Shown here one piece after another: positions 19,151-29,160 of a stretch of DNA of 64,000 nt. The position numbers and the translations under genes were made by a program. The DNA is from Trinickia symbiotica. GTDB taxonomy: Bacteria; Pseudomonadota; Gammaproteobacteria; Burkholderiales; Burkholderiaceae. The DNA is taken from assembly GCF_002934455.1 (NCBI RefSeq), contig NZ_PTIR01000001.1:744001-808000 (forward strand). Reading direction: 5' to 3'. A model generated the notes under the pieces. It was given only the letters and a program-made list of their open reading frames with translations, did not search any database and was not told where the DNA came from. The stretch's first letter is position 1, and the number at the start of each line of letters is the position of its first letter.

Positions 19151-22100
19151 ATGAAACGCATGCTGTTCAATGCGACGCAGCAGGAAGAACTGCGCGTCGC
19201 CATCGTCGATGGGCAAAAGCTCATCGACATCGACATCGAAACCGCCGGGCGCGAGCAGCGCAAAGGCAACATCTATAAAGGCGTCGTCACCCGCATCGAG
19301 CCGTCGCTCGAAGCCTGCTTCGTCAACTACGGCGAAGATCGCCACGGCTTCCTGCCGTTCAAGGAAGTCGCGCGTCAGTATTTCCGCGATGGCGTCGAAA
19401 CGCGGTCCGCCCGCATCCAGGATGCGCTGCGCGAGGGCCAGGAGCTCATCGTCCAGGTCGAGAAGGAAGAGCGTGGCAACAAGGGCGCCGCGCTGACGAC
19501 CTTCATCTCGCTCGCGGGGCGCTATCTCGTGCTGATGCCGAACAACCCGCGCGCGGGCGGCGTCTCGCGCCGCATCGAGGGCGAGGATCGGCAGGAACTG
19601 CGCGAAACGATGGCGCAGCTGCAATTGCCAGACGGCATGAGCATGATCGCGCGCACGGCCGGCATCGGCCGCAGCGCTGAAGAGCTGCAATGGGACTTGA
19701 ACTACCTCATGCAGCTATGGCGCGCGATCGAGGCCGCGTCGCAAAGCGGCCAGCCAGGCCAGCCGATGCTGATCTATCTCGAATCGAGCCTCGTCATCCG
19801 CGCAATTCGCGACTATTTCCAGCCCGATATCGGCGAGATCCTGATCGATACGACGGAAATCCATGATCAGGCGCGAGCCTTCATGGATATCGTGATGCCC
19901 GACAACGTGGGCAAGGTGAAGCGCTATCACGACGACGTGCCGCTCTTCTCGCGCTTCCAGATCGAGCACCAGATCGAGACGGCTTATTCGCGCACGGTGC
20001 CGCTGCCTTCCGGGGGCGCGATCGTCATCGACCACACCGAGGCGCTCGTCGCCATCGACGTGAACTCGGCGCGCGCCACGAAGGGTGCCGACATCGAGGA
20101 AACGGCGACGCGCACGAACCTCGAAGCGGCGGACGAAGTGGCCCGGCAGCTGCGCCTGCGCGATCTCGGCGGCCTCATCGTCATCGACTTCATCGACATG
20201 GAGTCGACGAAGAGCCAGCGCGAAGTCGAGCAGCGCCTGAAAGATGCGTTGAAGCACGATCGGGCGCGCGTGCAGATGGGCAAGATCTCGCGCTTCGGCC
20301 TGATGGAGCTGTCGCGCCAGCGGCTGCGCCCGGCCCTCTCCGAAGGCAGCCACGTCACCTGCCCGCGCTGCAACGGCACGGGACATATCCGCGATACCGA
20401 ATCGTCGGCGCTGCAGGTGCTGCGGATCATCCAGGAAGAGGCGATGAAGGAGAACACCGCGGCGATCCACTGCCAGGTGCCCGTCGAAGTCACCGCGTTC
20501 CTGCTCAACGAAAAGCGCCAGGAAATCAATAAGATCGAATCGCGCTTCAAGGTCAACGTCATCCTCATTCCGAACAAGCACCTCGACACGCCGCACTACA
20601 AGCTCGAGCGCCTGCGTCACGACGATGCGCGTCTCGACGATCCGCGCGCGTCGTGGCGCATGGCCGAGGAAGCGGCCCGCGAGCTCGAGTCGGAGACCGG
20701 CTACAGCAAACGGTCAGACGACGTGAAGCCGAAGCAGGAAGCGGCGGTCAAGGGCATCACGCCCGAGAAGCCCGCTCCGAGCGCGCCGGTTCGCCCGCAG
20801 GAAGCCCCCGTGGCGGCCTCTGCTCAGGAGGCGGCCACGGCCCGCGCCGGCGGCGGTTTCTTCGGATGGATCAAGAGCCTCTTCGGTGCGCAACCTGCCG
20901 CTCCGGCGCCGGCGCCCGAACCCGTCCAGCCCGCCCGCCCCGCTCGCGAAGCCCGCGAGCCGCGTGAGGGCGCGACGGCGCGCGGTACCGAGCGCGCGGG
21001 CGATCGCAATCGCGGCAAGCGCGGCGGCGCCGGTCGCGAAGCCGCGGCGCGCGCCGACGGCGTCGCGGGACTGCGCCAGGCACAACAACCGTCTCAGCGG
21101 CGCGAGCCGCGGGAAGCGCGTGAAGGTCGCGAGGGCCGCGAGGCGCGTGAAGGTCGCGAAGCACGCGAGGGCCGTGACGGCCGCGAACGCGCACTCGAGC
21201 GTTCCGAACGCAGCGAACGCACCGAACGCGGTGAGCGCGCGGAACGCACTGAAACCGCCGAAGCCGCGCCGCGCGGTGAGCGTCAGGATCGGGGCGAGCG
21301 CGGCGAGCGCCGCGAACGGCCCGAGCGTCCGGAACGGGGCGAACGCCGCAAGCCGCTGACGGAAATCGCGGACGTGACGACGCGTCCGGAAACGGCGGCT
21401 GCCGAGGACGCCGTCGCGGCAAGCGTCGAGCAAGGCGTTCCCGCACCCGAATACGAAACGGGCGCACGTGACGGCGAGGAGCGTCGCCGCCGCCGCCGCG
21501 GTCGTCGCGGCGGCCGTCGCGAACGCGAAGATGAAACGGTGAACGTCACGCACGCGGCCGACGTCGCCGAAGCTGAAGGGACGGTTGGCGCCGTGCCGCC
21601 GACAGTCGGCGCCGCCGAGCAGGCTGCGGCCGCCCACGCCGCGGTCGATGCCGGCAAGCAAGCAGCAACTGCTGAGCTTGTGTCGCATGCCCCTGGCCAA
21701 GCCGCTCCGCAACGCGCGGAAGAGCACGCCAGCGCCGAGGATACGGCCGTGACACCCGTGCCGACCGAAACGCCGGTGGCGGTGCCGCTGCCCGAAAACG
21801 CGGCCGCCGCGCCGACTTGGCAGCCGTCGCCGACTCCGGCGGAGCAGGCAGCCGCGACCGAACCGGCCGTCACGTCAGCCCCGGCCGCGCCGGCGGAAGC
21901 GGCGCCGCAATCGTCGGCCGAACAGACGGCAAGCGCTCCGTCCGAGTTCGCTCAGGCACCGCGGGTGACGGAGCCGGCGCCGATCGCGCCCGTCGAGCCC
22001 GTATCGATGAGCGCTGCGCAAGCGCAAGTGGCGGAAGCCGCCGCCCCGGCGGTGGCAAAAGCCGAGGGCGCGACCGACCTACAGACGGCCGAAGCCGGGA

Positions 22101-22390
22101 CGATGCAGCCGCAAGCTGAGACGCAGCCTGTCGCGGAATCGGCGCCGGCTCGCCATCTGTCGAATGGTCTGCCGAATGGCGTCGCGAAGGGCCTCTCGGT
22201 CGCGGAGCTCCAGCCGATGCTCGAGTCGGCGGGACTCGTATGGGTCAATACCGATGCCGAGAAGCTGCGCGCTTCGCAGGAAGCCGCCGCACGGATCCCT
22301 GCGCCGGCGCGCGTGCCGCGCGAACGCAAGCCGCTGCCGCCGGCCGATACGGCGCCCATGCAGCAGATCGAAACGCGCAAGGCAGAGTAA
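19151..22390 (+). CDS. rne: Ribonuclease E
   Basis: Endoribonuclease and degradosome scaffold of 1079 residues. ATG 19151 with TGGAG upstream gives the standard [21 protein letters not shown] start. The S1 domain ([19 protein letters not shown]), 5' sensor region, catalytic Asp segments ([13 protein letters not shown] and [11 protein letters not shown]) and the zinc-link CPRCNGTGH are all present by about residue 420. The C-terminal half is disordered: an Arg/Glu/Gly-repeat block (about residues 645-745), [15 protein letters not shown], then a long Ala/Pro/Glu region and a conserved basic tail. The charged block is probably the RNA- and partner-binding arm. A strong terminator follows. Confidence 0.97.
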   Translation: MKRMLFNATQQEELRVAIVDGQKLIDIDIETAGREQRKGNIYKGVVTRIEPSLEACFVNYGEDRHGFLPFKEVARQYFRDGVETRSARIQDALREGQELIVQVEKEERGNKGAALTTFISLAGRYLVLMPNNPRAGGVSRRIEGEDRQELRETMAQLQLPDGMSMIARTAGIGRSAEELQWDLNYLMQLWRAIEAASQSGQPGQPMLIYLESSLVIRAIRDYFQPDIGEILIDTTEIHDQARAFMDIVMPDNVGKVKRYHDDVPLFSRFQIEHQIETAYSRTVPLPSGGAIVIDHTEALVAIDVNSARATKGADIEETATRTNLEAADEVARQLRLRDLGGLIVIDFIDMESTKSQREVEQRLKDALKHDRARVQMGKISRFGLMELSRQRLRPALSEGSHVTCPRCNGTGHIRDTESSALQVLRIIQEEAMKENTAAIHCQVPVEVTAFLLNEKRQEINKIESRFKVNVILIPNKHLDTPHYKLERLRHDDARLDDPRASWRMAEEAARELESETGYSKRSDDVKPKQEAAVKGITPEKPAPSAPVRPQEAPVAASAQEAATARAGGGFFGWIKSLFGAQPAAPAPAPEPVQPARPAREAREPREGATARGTERAGDRNRGKRGGAGREAAARADGVAGLRQAQQPSQRREPREAREGREGREAREGREAREGRDGRERALERSERSERTERGERAERTETAEAAPRGERQDRGERGERRERPERPERGERRKPLTEIADVTTRPETAAAEDAVAASVEQGVPAPEYETGARDGEERRRRRRGRRGGRREREDETVNVTHAADVAEAEGTVGAVPPTVGAAEQAAAAHAAVDAGKQAATAELVSHAPGQAAPQRAEEHASAEDTAVTPVPTETPVAVPLPENAAAAPTWQPSPTPAEQAAATEPAVTSAPAAPAEAAPQSSAEQTASAPSEFAQAPRVTEPAPIAPVEPVSMSAAQAQVAEAAAPAVAKAEGATDLQTAEAGTMQPQAETQPVAESAPARHLSNGLPNGVAKGLSVAELQPMLESAGLVWVNTDAEKLRASQEAAARIPAPARVPRERKPLPPADTAPMQQIETRKAE

Positions 22391-22420
22391 GCCGCGCTCG
22401 TTTTGGTTCTGCGATGACGA

Positions 22421-22448
22421 AAAGCCTGCCCTTCGGCAGGCTTTTTTT
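22421..22448 (+). terminator. Rho-independent terminator of rne
   Basis: GCCTGCC (22424-22430), a CTTC loop, GGCAGGC (22435-22441), then seven T. It lies 34 bases after the rne stop. Confidence 0.93.
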
Positions 22449-22523
22449 CGGCGCGAACGCCTTTCCCAGCCCGCTCCGGCCTATTGGGCTAGAATGATCG
22501 TCTAGTCCTTTTTGCCATCGATC

Positions 22524-23633
22524 ATGTCCCGCCGCATCATTCCGGTCGCCGACATCAGCGCAGCTCCCGATTTCGCCGGCGTCCCGATCGAGCCGCGCGG
22601 AATCGTGACCGATACTTTCGCGAGGCCGATGCGCGATCTGCGCGTCTCGATCACGGATCGCTGCAACTTTCGCTGCATCTACTGCATGCCGCGCGCCGTC
22701 TTCGACAAGGACTACCCCTTCCTGCCGCACGATGCGCTGCTCACGTTCGAAGAAATCGAGCGGCTCGCCCGCACGTTCGTTGCGCACGGGGTCGAGAAAA
22801 TCCGGCTGACGGGCGGCGAGCCGCTGCTTCGCAAGAACATCGAGTGGCTGATCGAGCGCCTCGCCCGTCTTTCGACGCCCGATGGCCGGCCGCTCGACGT
22901 CACGCTGACGACGAACGGCTCACTGCTCGCCCGTAAAGCGCGCGCTCTCAAGGATGCGGGCTTGACGCGCGTCACCGTCAGTCTCGACGCGCTCGACGAC
23001 GCCCTCTTCAAGCGGATGAACGACGCCGATTTCGCGGCGGCGAGTGTGCTCGAGGGCATCGCGGCCGCCCAAGCGGTGGGGCTCGAGCCGCTCAAGGTCA
23101 ATATGGTCGTGAAGCGCGGCACGAACGACGGCGAGATCGTGCCGATGGCGCGCCATTTCAAGGGTTCGGGCGTCGTGCTGCGCTTCATCGAATACATGGA
23201 TGTCGGCACGTCGAACGGGTGGAACATGGCCGAGGTGCTGCCCTCGGCCGATGTCGTCGCGCGCATCGCCGAAGTCTTTCCCCTCGTGCCGCTCGAGCGG
23301 CATACGCCGGCCGAGACGGCGCAGCGCTGGGCCTATGCCGATGGCGGCGGCGAAATCGGCGTCATCTCGAGCGTCACGCGCGCGTTTTGCGGTACCTGCA
23401 CGCGCGCTCGGCTCTCCACCGAAGGCAAGCTGTACCTTTGCCTGTTCGCGTCGGCGGGCCACGACCTGCGCGCGCTGTTGCGCAACGGCGCATCCGATGC
23501 CGACATCGCCACGGCGATTGCGCGCATCTGGCAAGGACGCGAAGATCGTTACTCGCTGCTGCGCGGAAGCCAAACCGCGAGCGCGTCCGTTGCGGCCGCC
23601 CCGCGCGTCGAGATGTCGTACATTGGCGGATAG
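22524..23633 (+). CDS. moaA: GTP 3',8-cyclase (molybdenum cofactor synthesis)
   Basis: Radical-SAM enzyme of the first Moco step, 369 residues. The radical-SAM cluster box is CNFRCIYC; the C-terminal cluster box is [30 protein letters not shown] is the SAM-contact motif, and the protein ends with the MoaA-type double glycine. ATG 22524 is used; a TTG four codons earlier would also fit. It is followed by mobA and moeA in what looks like one Moco operon. Confidence 0.96.
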   Translation: MSRRIIPVADISAAPDFAGVPIEPRGIVTDTFARPMRDLRVSITDRCNFRCIYCMPRAVFDKDYPFLPHDALLTFEEIERLARTFVAHGVEKIRLTGGEPLLRKNIEWLIERLARLSTPDGRPLDVTLTTNGSLLARKARALKDAGLTRVTVSLDALDDALFKRMNDADFAAASVLEGIAAAQAVGLEPLKVNMVVKRGTNDGEIVPMARHFKGSGVVLRFIEYMDVGTSNGWNMAEVLPSADVVARIAEVFPLVPLERHTPAETAQRWAYADGGGEIGVISSVTRAFCGTCTRARLSTEGKLYLCLFASAGHDLRALLRNGASDADIATAIARIWQGREDRYSLLRGSQTASASVAAAPRVEMSYIGG

Positions 23634-23647
23634 CACGCGTCGTCGTC

Positions 23648-24301
23648 ATGGAACGGTCCGCTCTGCATCCGCGTATCACCGGGCTCATCCTCGCAGGCGG
23701 TCGCGGCACACGCATGGGAGGCCTCGACAAAGGGCTGCAGCCGCTGAACGGTGAACCGCTGGCGCTGCATGCGGCAAGGCGGCTCGCACCGCAGGTCGAT
23801 GCGCTACTCGTCAGCGCCAACCGTCATCTCGACGCATACGCGGCGCTCGGCGAGCCCTTCGATGCACAGATCGTAGCCGATGCAACGACCGACTTCCCCG
23901 GCCCGCTCGCGGGCATGCTTGCGGGATTGCGGGCGGCTCGCACGGAGCTCGTGCTCTGCGTGCCCTGCGACACGCCGAATCTGCCGCTCGATCTCGCGGC
24001 GCAATTGACTCACGCGCTCGATGCGGCGCGCGCCGACGTCGCGACCGTCGTCACGCGCGATTCGATCGGACGGGCCACGATGCATCCGGTCTTTGCGCTA
24101 CTGCGCACGACGCTTGCCGACGACCTCGCGGCCACGCTTGCTCGCGGCGAGCGCAAGGTCCGCGCGTGGTACGCGCGCCACATGAACGTCGAAGTCGTCT
24201 TTCCGGACGAGCACGCGTTTTACAATGCCAACTCTTTGCAGGAGCTCGCCGAGCTCGAGCGTGCGTTGCCCGCCGTCGGCGAATCGAGACACGAGTCCTG
24301 A
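23648..24301 (+). CDS. mobA: Molybdenum cofactor guanylyltransferase
   Basis: Attaches GMP to molybdopterin to form MGD; 217 residues. The nucleotidyltransferase motif LILAGGRGTRMGGLDKGLQP is at residues 12-31, FPGPLAGMLAGL follows, and VPCDTPNLP supplies the metal-binding Asp. It lies 14 bases after moaA. Confidence 0.93.
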   Translation: MERSALHPRITGLILAGGRGTRMGGLDKGLQPLNGEPLALHAARRLAPQVDALLVSANRHLDAYAALGEPFDAQIVADATTDFPGPLAGMLAGLRAARTELVLCVPCDTPNLPLDLAAQLTHALDAARADVATVVTRDSIGRATMHPVFALLRTTLADDLAATLARGERKVRAWYARHMNVEVVFPDEHAFYNANSLQELAELERALPAVGESRHES

Positions 24302-24403
24302 GCGAGAGCGTTGCCCGAGACGCGGCGCCCTCGGGAACAGAGTCGCGGCCCTGCCCGACCTCTCCGACGCCGCCGGGTTATCTGGCGCGCGGTTTCACCA
24401 GCG

Positions 24404-25786
24404 ATGACAACGTCCGACAACATTTCCAGTTTCATTTCCGAGCACGACGCGCAGGCCTTGCCAGTCGGCGCGGCTCAGGCTGTCGTCCGACGCTGGGCCG
24501 AGCCCGTGGCGACGGCCGAACGTGTCGCGCTGCGCGCCGCTCTCGGCCGTGTACTGGCCGAAGACGTCGTATCGCCGATCGATGTGCCCGCGCACGACAA
24601 TGCCGCGATGGACGGTTACGCGTTCGATGGAGCCATCGTCGACGAAGCGGCGGCGGGCGCGCCCGGCGCGAGCGGGGCGAAGCCGGATGAGGGCGCTCAA
24701 GGCGCAGACGGCGCGGCACCGGCCGCGGCGCAGCAGCTCACACTCGAGGTGGCCGGCCAGGCCCTTGCCGGCCATCCGTTCGCGGGTGCACTCGCGGCGC
24801 GCCAATGCGTCCGGATCATGACGGGCGCGCCGATGCCGTCGGGCTGCGACACTGTCGTCCCTCAGGAGTGGGTCACGGTGAGTGGCAAGCGCGTCGCGTT
24901 CGATCGACACCGCATCGCACGAGGCGCCAATCGCCGGCGCGCCGGCGAAGACCTCGCGCGCGGACAGCCGGCGCTACGCGCGGGGCGCATCATCCGCTCG
25001 TCGGACGTAGGCTTGCTCGCGTCGCTCGGCATCGCTGAAGTGTCGGTGCGCCGGCGGCTTCGCGTTGCGTTTTTTTCGACGGGCGACGAGTTGCGCTCGA
25101 TCGGCGAGCCGCTCGCGGCGGGCACGGTGTATGACAGCAACCGCTATACGATTGCGGCGATGCTTGCACGACTGGGCGTCGATGCGCTCGACCTCGGTAT
25201 CGTCCGCGACGAGCCGGCTGCGCTCGAAGCCGCGTTCCGCTGCGCTGCCCAAAGCGCCGACGTGGTGTTGAGCTCGGGCGGCGTATCCGTCGGAGAGGCC
25301 GATTTCACGCGCCGCATGTTCGAACAGCTTGGCGATGTTGCGTTCTGGCACCTCGCCATGAGACCGGGCCGCCCGTTGGCGTTCGGACGTCTCTGGCCTA
25401 ACGGAGCGAGCGGTCGGCAAAGCGGGGAGCGGCCCGCCCTCTTTTTCGGGCTGCCCGGCAACCCCGTGGCCGTGATGGCGACGTTCTATCAGATCGTCCG
25501 CGAGGCTTTGCTTTGCATGTCAGGGGCTGAGGCTGCCGCCCCGCTCACGCTGGCGGCCGCTGCCGCGGTCACGATGAAAAAGCGCGCGGGCCGGACCGAA
25601 TACCTGCGCGGCATCGCTTCGCGCGGGGCAGACGGAGCCTGGCGCGTGACGCCGACGCGCACGCAAAGCTCGGGCGCCCTGAGCTCGATGAGCGAAGCCA
25701 ATTGCTTCATCGTGCTCGCTCACGAACGCGGCGACGTGATCGCCGGTGAACTCGTCGACATCATGCCCTTCGAAGGACTCATCTGA
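24404..25786 (+). CDS. moeA: Molybdopterin molybdenumtransferase
   Basis: Inserts molybdate into adenylylated molybdopterin; 460 residues. Domain order is typical: PAHDNAAMDGYAF near residue 62, RIMTGAPMPSGCDTVVPQE, the MoCF-domain DSNRYTIAAML and LSSGGVSVGEADF, and the GLPGNPVAVMATF end. An Ala/Gly-rich insertion of about 30 residues lies after the AMDGYAF motif (24650-24740). ATG 24404 is preferred over an upstream start that adds 31 Arg-rich residues. Confidence 0.95.
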   Translation: MTTSDNISSFISEHDAQALPVGAAQAVVRRWAEPVATAERVALRAALGRVLAEDVVSPIDVPAHDNAAMDGYAFDGAIVDEAAAGAPGASGAKPDEGAQGADGAAPAAAQQLTLEVAGQALAGHPFAGALAARQCVRIMTGAPMPSGCDTVVPQEWVTVSGKRVAFDRHRIARGANRRRAGEDLARGQPALRAGRIIRSSDVGLLASLGIAEVSVRRRLRVAFFSTGDELRSIGEPLAAGTVYDSNRYTIAAMLARLGVDALDLGIVRDEPAALEAAFRCAAQSADVVLSSGGVSVGEADFTRRMFEQLGDVAFWHLAMRPGRPLAFGRLWPNGASGRQSGERPALFFGLPGNPVAVMATFYQIVREALLCMSGAEAAAPLTLAAAAAVTMKKRAGRTEYLRGIASRGADGAWRVTPTRTQSSGALSSMSEANCFIVLAHERGDVIAGELVDIMPFEGLI

Positions 25787-25789
25787 TCC

Positions 25790-26113
25790 ATGACCAACGA
25801 ATCGAGCCAGTTCGTTTCTTACCGGGGCTTCTCGCCAATGAAAAAACAAATCTCGTCGATCGCAGCGGGTCAGACCGCGAAAGCGTTGATCCTCGTCTAC
25901 CTGACGTTCAGCGTACCCATCGTGCTGCTCGGGATGCTGGTCGCGTACATCAGGTACGGATCGGTCGAGTTGAGCACGATCTTCAGCGCTCTGCTGCTCA
26001 ATGCCATCCTCGGCTTCGTTCTGCTCTGGATCGCATGTCACGCCTATAACTGGGTCGCCTCGCGCTTCGGCGGCATTGAGATCGTTCTTTCGGATTCGCC
26101 GGAGGAAGCGTAA
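25790..26113 (+). CDS. Small two-helix membrane protein (DUF3566-like)
   Basis: A 107-residue protein with two strong TM segments (ALILVYLTFSVPIVLLGMLVAYI and FSALLLNAILGFVLLWIAC) and a short C-terminal tail YNWVASRFGGIEIVL. That tail resembles the DUF3566 ending in other bacteria, but the function is unknown. It starts 3 bases after moeA and shares a stop/start overlap (TAATG) with the GNAT gene, so it is in the same transcription unit. Confidence 0.75.
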   Translation: MTNESSQFVSYRGFSPMKKQISSIAAGQTAKALILVYLTFSVPIVLLGMLVAYIRYGSVELSTIFSALLLNAILGFVLLWIACHAYNWVASRFGGIEIVLSDSPEEA

Positions 26114-26661
26114 TGCTCAACAATGACGACGCCCCCGACGCTCAGTATCGCCCGCCTCCCGCTACCCCAGAGGGACTACGGGAGGCCTGCATCAGACCGG
26201 CGGAGCCGCGTGACGTCGGCCCCATGCTCGCACTGATGCGCGAGTTGGCCGAGTTCGAGAAGCTGACGCATCTGTTCGTCGCGACGGAGCACAGCCTTTC
26301 GGAGGCGCTCTTCGGTGGGCGGCCCGCAGCCGAGGCGCTCGTCGCCGAGCTCGACGGGCGCCTCGTCGGTTATGCGCTCTTCTTCCACAACTTCTCGACA
26401 TTCCTGAGCCGTCGCGGGCTGTATCTCGAAGACCTTTACGTTCAGCCCGCACTGCGCGGCAGCGGGCTCGGAACGGCGCTCCTGCGGCGCGTCGCGGCGC
26501 TCGCCGTCGAGCGTCGCTGTGGCCGCTTCGAATGGTCGGTCCTCGACTGGAACCAACGCGCCATCGATTTCTACACGAAGATGGGGGCAACCGTCCTGCC
26601 GGACTGGCGAATCGTCCGGGTGACCGGCGACTCGCTCGCTGAGCTCGCGCAAGGCGCATGA
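26113..26661 (+). CDS. GNAT-family N-acetyltransferase
   Basis: A 182-residue GNAT protein. The N-terminal 30 residues are a Pro-rich lead; the domain starts IRPAEPRDVGPMLALMREL. The acetyl-CoA motif is QPALRGSGLGTALLRRVA, and the end FEWSVLDWNQRAIDFYTKMGATVL is characteristic of spermidine/diamine acetyltransferase-like GNATs. The substrate cannot be assigned. GGAGGAAG lies just upstream inside the preceding gene's end. Confidence 0.88.
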   Translation: MLNNDDAPDAQYRPPPATPEGLREACIRPAEPRDVGPMLALMRELAEFEKLTHLFVATEHSLSEALFGGRPAAEALVAELDGRLVGYALFFHNFSTFLSRRGLYLEDLYVQPALRGSGLGTALLRRVAALAVERRCGRFEWSVLDWNQRAIDFYTKMGATVLPDWRIVRVTGDSLAELAQGA

Positions 26662-26674
26662 CATCCGCTGCGCG

Positions 26675-28171
26675 TCACGCTTCAGGCTCCGGCAGGGTCA
26701 GATAGGCTTCGCCGAGGAGCCCTTCGGTCTGCTCGCCCGGCAACGCCTCGACTTCGCGCAGCTTGGTGTTCATGACGCGGGTACGGCGTTCCGCCGCTTC
26801 GATCGAACGCGTCACCGTCTCGAGCTGCGACTTTGTTTTCGCGAGCACGTCGCCGAATTTGCCGAACTCGGTCTTCACCGCGCCAAGCACCTGCCAGACT
26901 TCACTCGATCGCTTCTCGATCGCAAGCGTGCGGAAGCCCATTTGCAGACTGTTGAGCAATGCCGTAAGCGTGGTCGGTCCCGCGACCGTCACGCGGTACT
27001 CGCGCTGGAGCAGATCGGTCAGTCCCGGGCGGCGCAGCACTTCCGCATAAAGACCTTCGGTCGGCAAAAAGAGCAGCGCGAAATCGGTGGTGTGCGGCGG
27101 CGCGACATACTTCTCGGCAATCGTGCGCGCTTCGCCGCGCACCCGCGCCTCGAGTGCGCGCGACGCCTCTTCGACGGCCACCGGGTCCGCGCGCTCCTGC
27201 GCATCGATGAGCCGCTCGTAGTCCTCGCGCGGAAACTTTGCGTCGATCGGCAGCCAGACCGGGGCGGCCGCCCCGGTTCCCTCGCCGTTGCCGCTCGCGC
27301 CGCGGCCCGGCAGCTTGATCGCGAATTCGACGCGCTCGCCGCTCTTCGGCACGGTGGCGACGTTCTTCGCATATTGATCGGGCGTCAGCATCTGCTCGAG
27401 CAGCGCCTCGAGCTGCACCTCGCCCCACGTGCCGCGCGTCTTCACGTTCGTCAGCACTTTTTTCAGATCGCCGACGCCGGCCGCGAGCGTCTGCATCTCG
27501 CCGAGCCCGCGATGGACCTGCTCGAGCCTGTCCGAGACGAGCTTGAACGATTCGCCGAGTCGTTGCTCGAGCGTCGCATGCAGCTTCTCGTCGACGGTGC
27601 GGCGCATCTCCTCGAGCTTCGTCGCGTTGTTCGCCTCGATATCCTTGAGACGTTGCTCGAGCGTCGCACGCACTTCCGCGAAGCGGCGATCGTTCGCCTC
27701 CATCAATTGAGCGAGCTGCTGCGACAGCGTATCGCCGAAGCGCTTCAGCGTCGCGCCTTGCTCCTCGCGCGCTTCGAGCGCTTGACGCTGCAAGCTCTCG
27801 CGCATCGCGTCGAGTTGCTTCGCGTTCGTATCGATCAGTTGGGCGAGGCGCGCGGCGAAGCCGTCGATCTGCTGATTCTGCACGGTCGCCACGCTCGTCA
27901 ATTGGGCCGCGAGCGTTTGCTGAAACTGCGCGAATCCGCCGCCGAGTTCGACGCGCGACAAGCGCGACGTCTCGGCGATCTCGCCGCGCAGCTCGCGCTC
28001 GAGCCGCTCATAGGCGCGTGCTTGCTTTTCGCCGGCCGCCTCGATGCATTCGCCGAGCTCGATGAACGCCGCGCGATCGTTCGCGCGAGCCAGACCGCGC
28101 ATCAATACGGCCAGCGCCACGGCCAGCGCGATGACGGCAAGCGCCAGCGCGATCGTCAGGATCGTCGTCAT
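26675..28171 (-). CDS. rmuC: DNA recombination protein RmuC
   Basis: A 498-residue protein with an N-terminal TM helix (ILTIALALAVIALAVALAVLM), a long coiled coil (about residues 40-220), then the PD-(D/E)xK-like RmuC domain with RGTWGEVQLEALLEQML, WLPIDAKFPREDYERL and FLPTEGLYAEVLRRPGL. RmuC proteins limit DNA inversion and have a restriction-nuclease-like fold. It overlaps the dehydrogenase gene by 4 bases. Confidence 0.94.
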   Translation of the reverse strand: MTTILTIALALAVIALAVALAVLMRGLARANDRAAFIELGECIEAAGEKQARAYERLERELRGEIAETSRLSRVELGGGFAQFQQTLAAQLTSVATVQNQQIDGFAARLAQLIDTNAKQLDAMRESLQRQALEAREEQGATLKRFGDTLSQQLAQLMEANDRRFAEVRATLEQRLKDIEANNATKLEEMRRTVDEKLHATLEQRLGESFKLVSDRLEQVHRGLGEMQTLAAGVGDLKKVLTNVKTRGTWGEVQLEALLEQMLTPDQYAKNVATVPKSGERVEFAIKLPGRGASGNGEGTGAAAPVWLPIDAKFPREDYERLIDAQERADPVAVEEASRALEARVRGEARTIAEKYVAPPHTTDFALLFLPTEGLYAEVLRRPGLTDLLQREYRVTVAGPTTLTALLNSLQMGFRTLAIEKRSSEVWQVLGAVKTEFGKFGDVLAKTKSQLETVTRSIEAAERRTRVMNTKLREVEALPGEQTEGLLGEAYLTLPEPEA

Positions 28172-29160
28172 GTGCGCGCCTTCCCGAGCACTTCAGGGTT
28201 GATCGGGTTCGGCGGCCGCCCCGCGCGCGGCCCCGCCCCGAGCGCCGCGATCAGATTGTCGGCGGCGAGGTTCGCCATCGCGCGGCGCGTCGTTTCGCTC
28301 GCGCTCGCGATATGCGGCGTCAGCACGGCGTTCGGTACCTCGAGCAATGCCGCATGCACGCTCGGTTCGCCCTCGAACACGTCGAGTCCGGCCGCGGCGA
28401 TGCGATTCGCTCGCAGCGCCTCGGCGAGCGCGGCATCGTCGACGATCCCGCCGCGCGCGATGTTCGTCAGCGTGGCCGTCGGCTTCATCAGCGCCAGCTC
28501 GGCGCGCCCGATCGTATGGTGGTTCGCGGGCGTATAGGGCAACACGAGCACGACGTGGTCCGCTTGACGCAGCAGATCCTCTTTCGACCGGTATTCGGCA
28601 TTGAGCTCGGCCTCGATCTCGGGCGCCACGCGTGAGCGGTTGTGATAAAGGACGCGCATGGCGAAGCCGCGCGCGCGGCGCGCGAGCGCCTGACCGATTC
28701 GCCCCATGCCGACGATGCCGAGCGTCGAGCCATAAATGTCGCCCCCGAGAAAGCCGTCGTAACGCCATCCGCGCCACTCGCCCGCGCGCAGCCAGCGCTC
28801 GCTCTCCGTTACACGGCGCGCCGCCGCCATCATCAGTGCCCAGCCGAAATCGGCCGTCGACTCATTGAGCACGTCCGGTGTGTTCGTCGCCAGCACATTG
28901 GACGCATTGAACGCGGCGATGTCGAAGTTGTTGTAGCCGACGGCCATATTGGACACGACGCGCAGCCGCGGCGCGGCGGCGAACGTGGCGGCGCCGATAG
29001 GATCGCCCGCCGTCAGCGCCCCGTCCTTGTCGGCCAGTCTGCGCACGAGCTCGTCTTGACTCAGTGCAGGTCCGTCGTTCCAATCGACCTCGAAATACTC
29101 CCTGAGCCTTTCGACGACATCGGGAAAGATCGAGCGCGCGACCAATACCTTTTGCATCAC
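28168..29160 (-). CDS. D-2-hydroxyacid dehydrogenase (glyoxylate/hydroxypyruvate reductase type)
   Basis: A 330-residue NAD(P)-dependent reductase. The Rossmann motif GIVGMGRIGQALARRA is near residue 152, the substrate Arg is in NIARGGIVDD, and the catalytic Glu/His in DVFEGEP and LTPHIASA. These fit the GhrB group that reduces glyoxylate and hydroxypyruvate. It sits between the antiporter and rmuC with 4-base overlaps on both sides. Confidence 0.9.
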   Translation of the reverse strand: MMQKVLVARSIFPDVVERLREYFEVDWNDGPALSQDELVRRLADKDGALTAGDPIGAATFAAAPRLRVVSNMAVGYNNFDIAAFNASNVLATNTPDVLNESTADFGWALMMAAARRVTESERWLRAGEWRGWRYDGFLGGDIYGSTLGIVGMGRIGQALARRARGFAMRVLYHNRSRVAPEIEAELNAEYRSKEDLLRQADHVVLVLPYTPANHHTIGRAELALMKPTATLTNIARGGIVDDAALAEALRANRIAAAGLDVFEGEPSVHAALLEVPNAVLTPHIASASETTRRAMANLAADNLIAALGAGPRAGRPPNPINPEVLGKART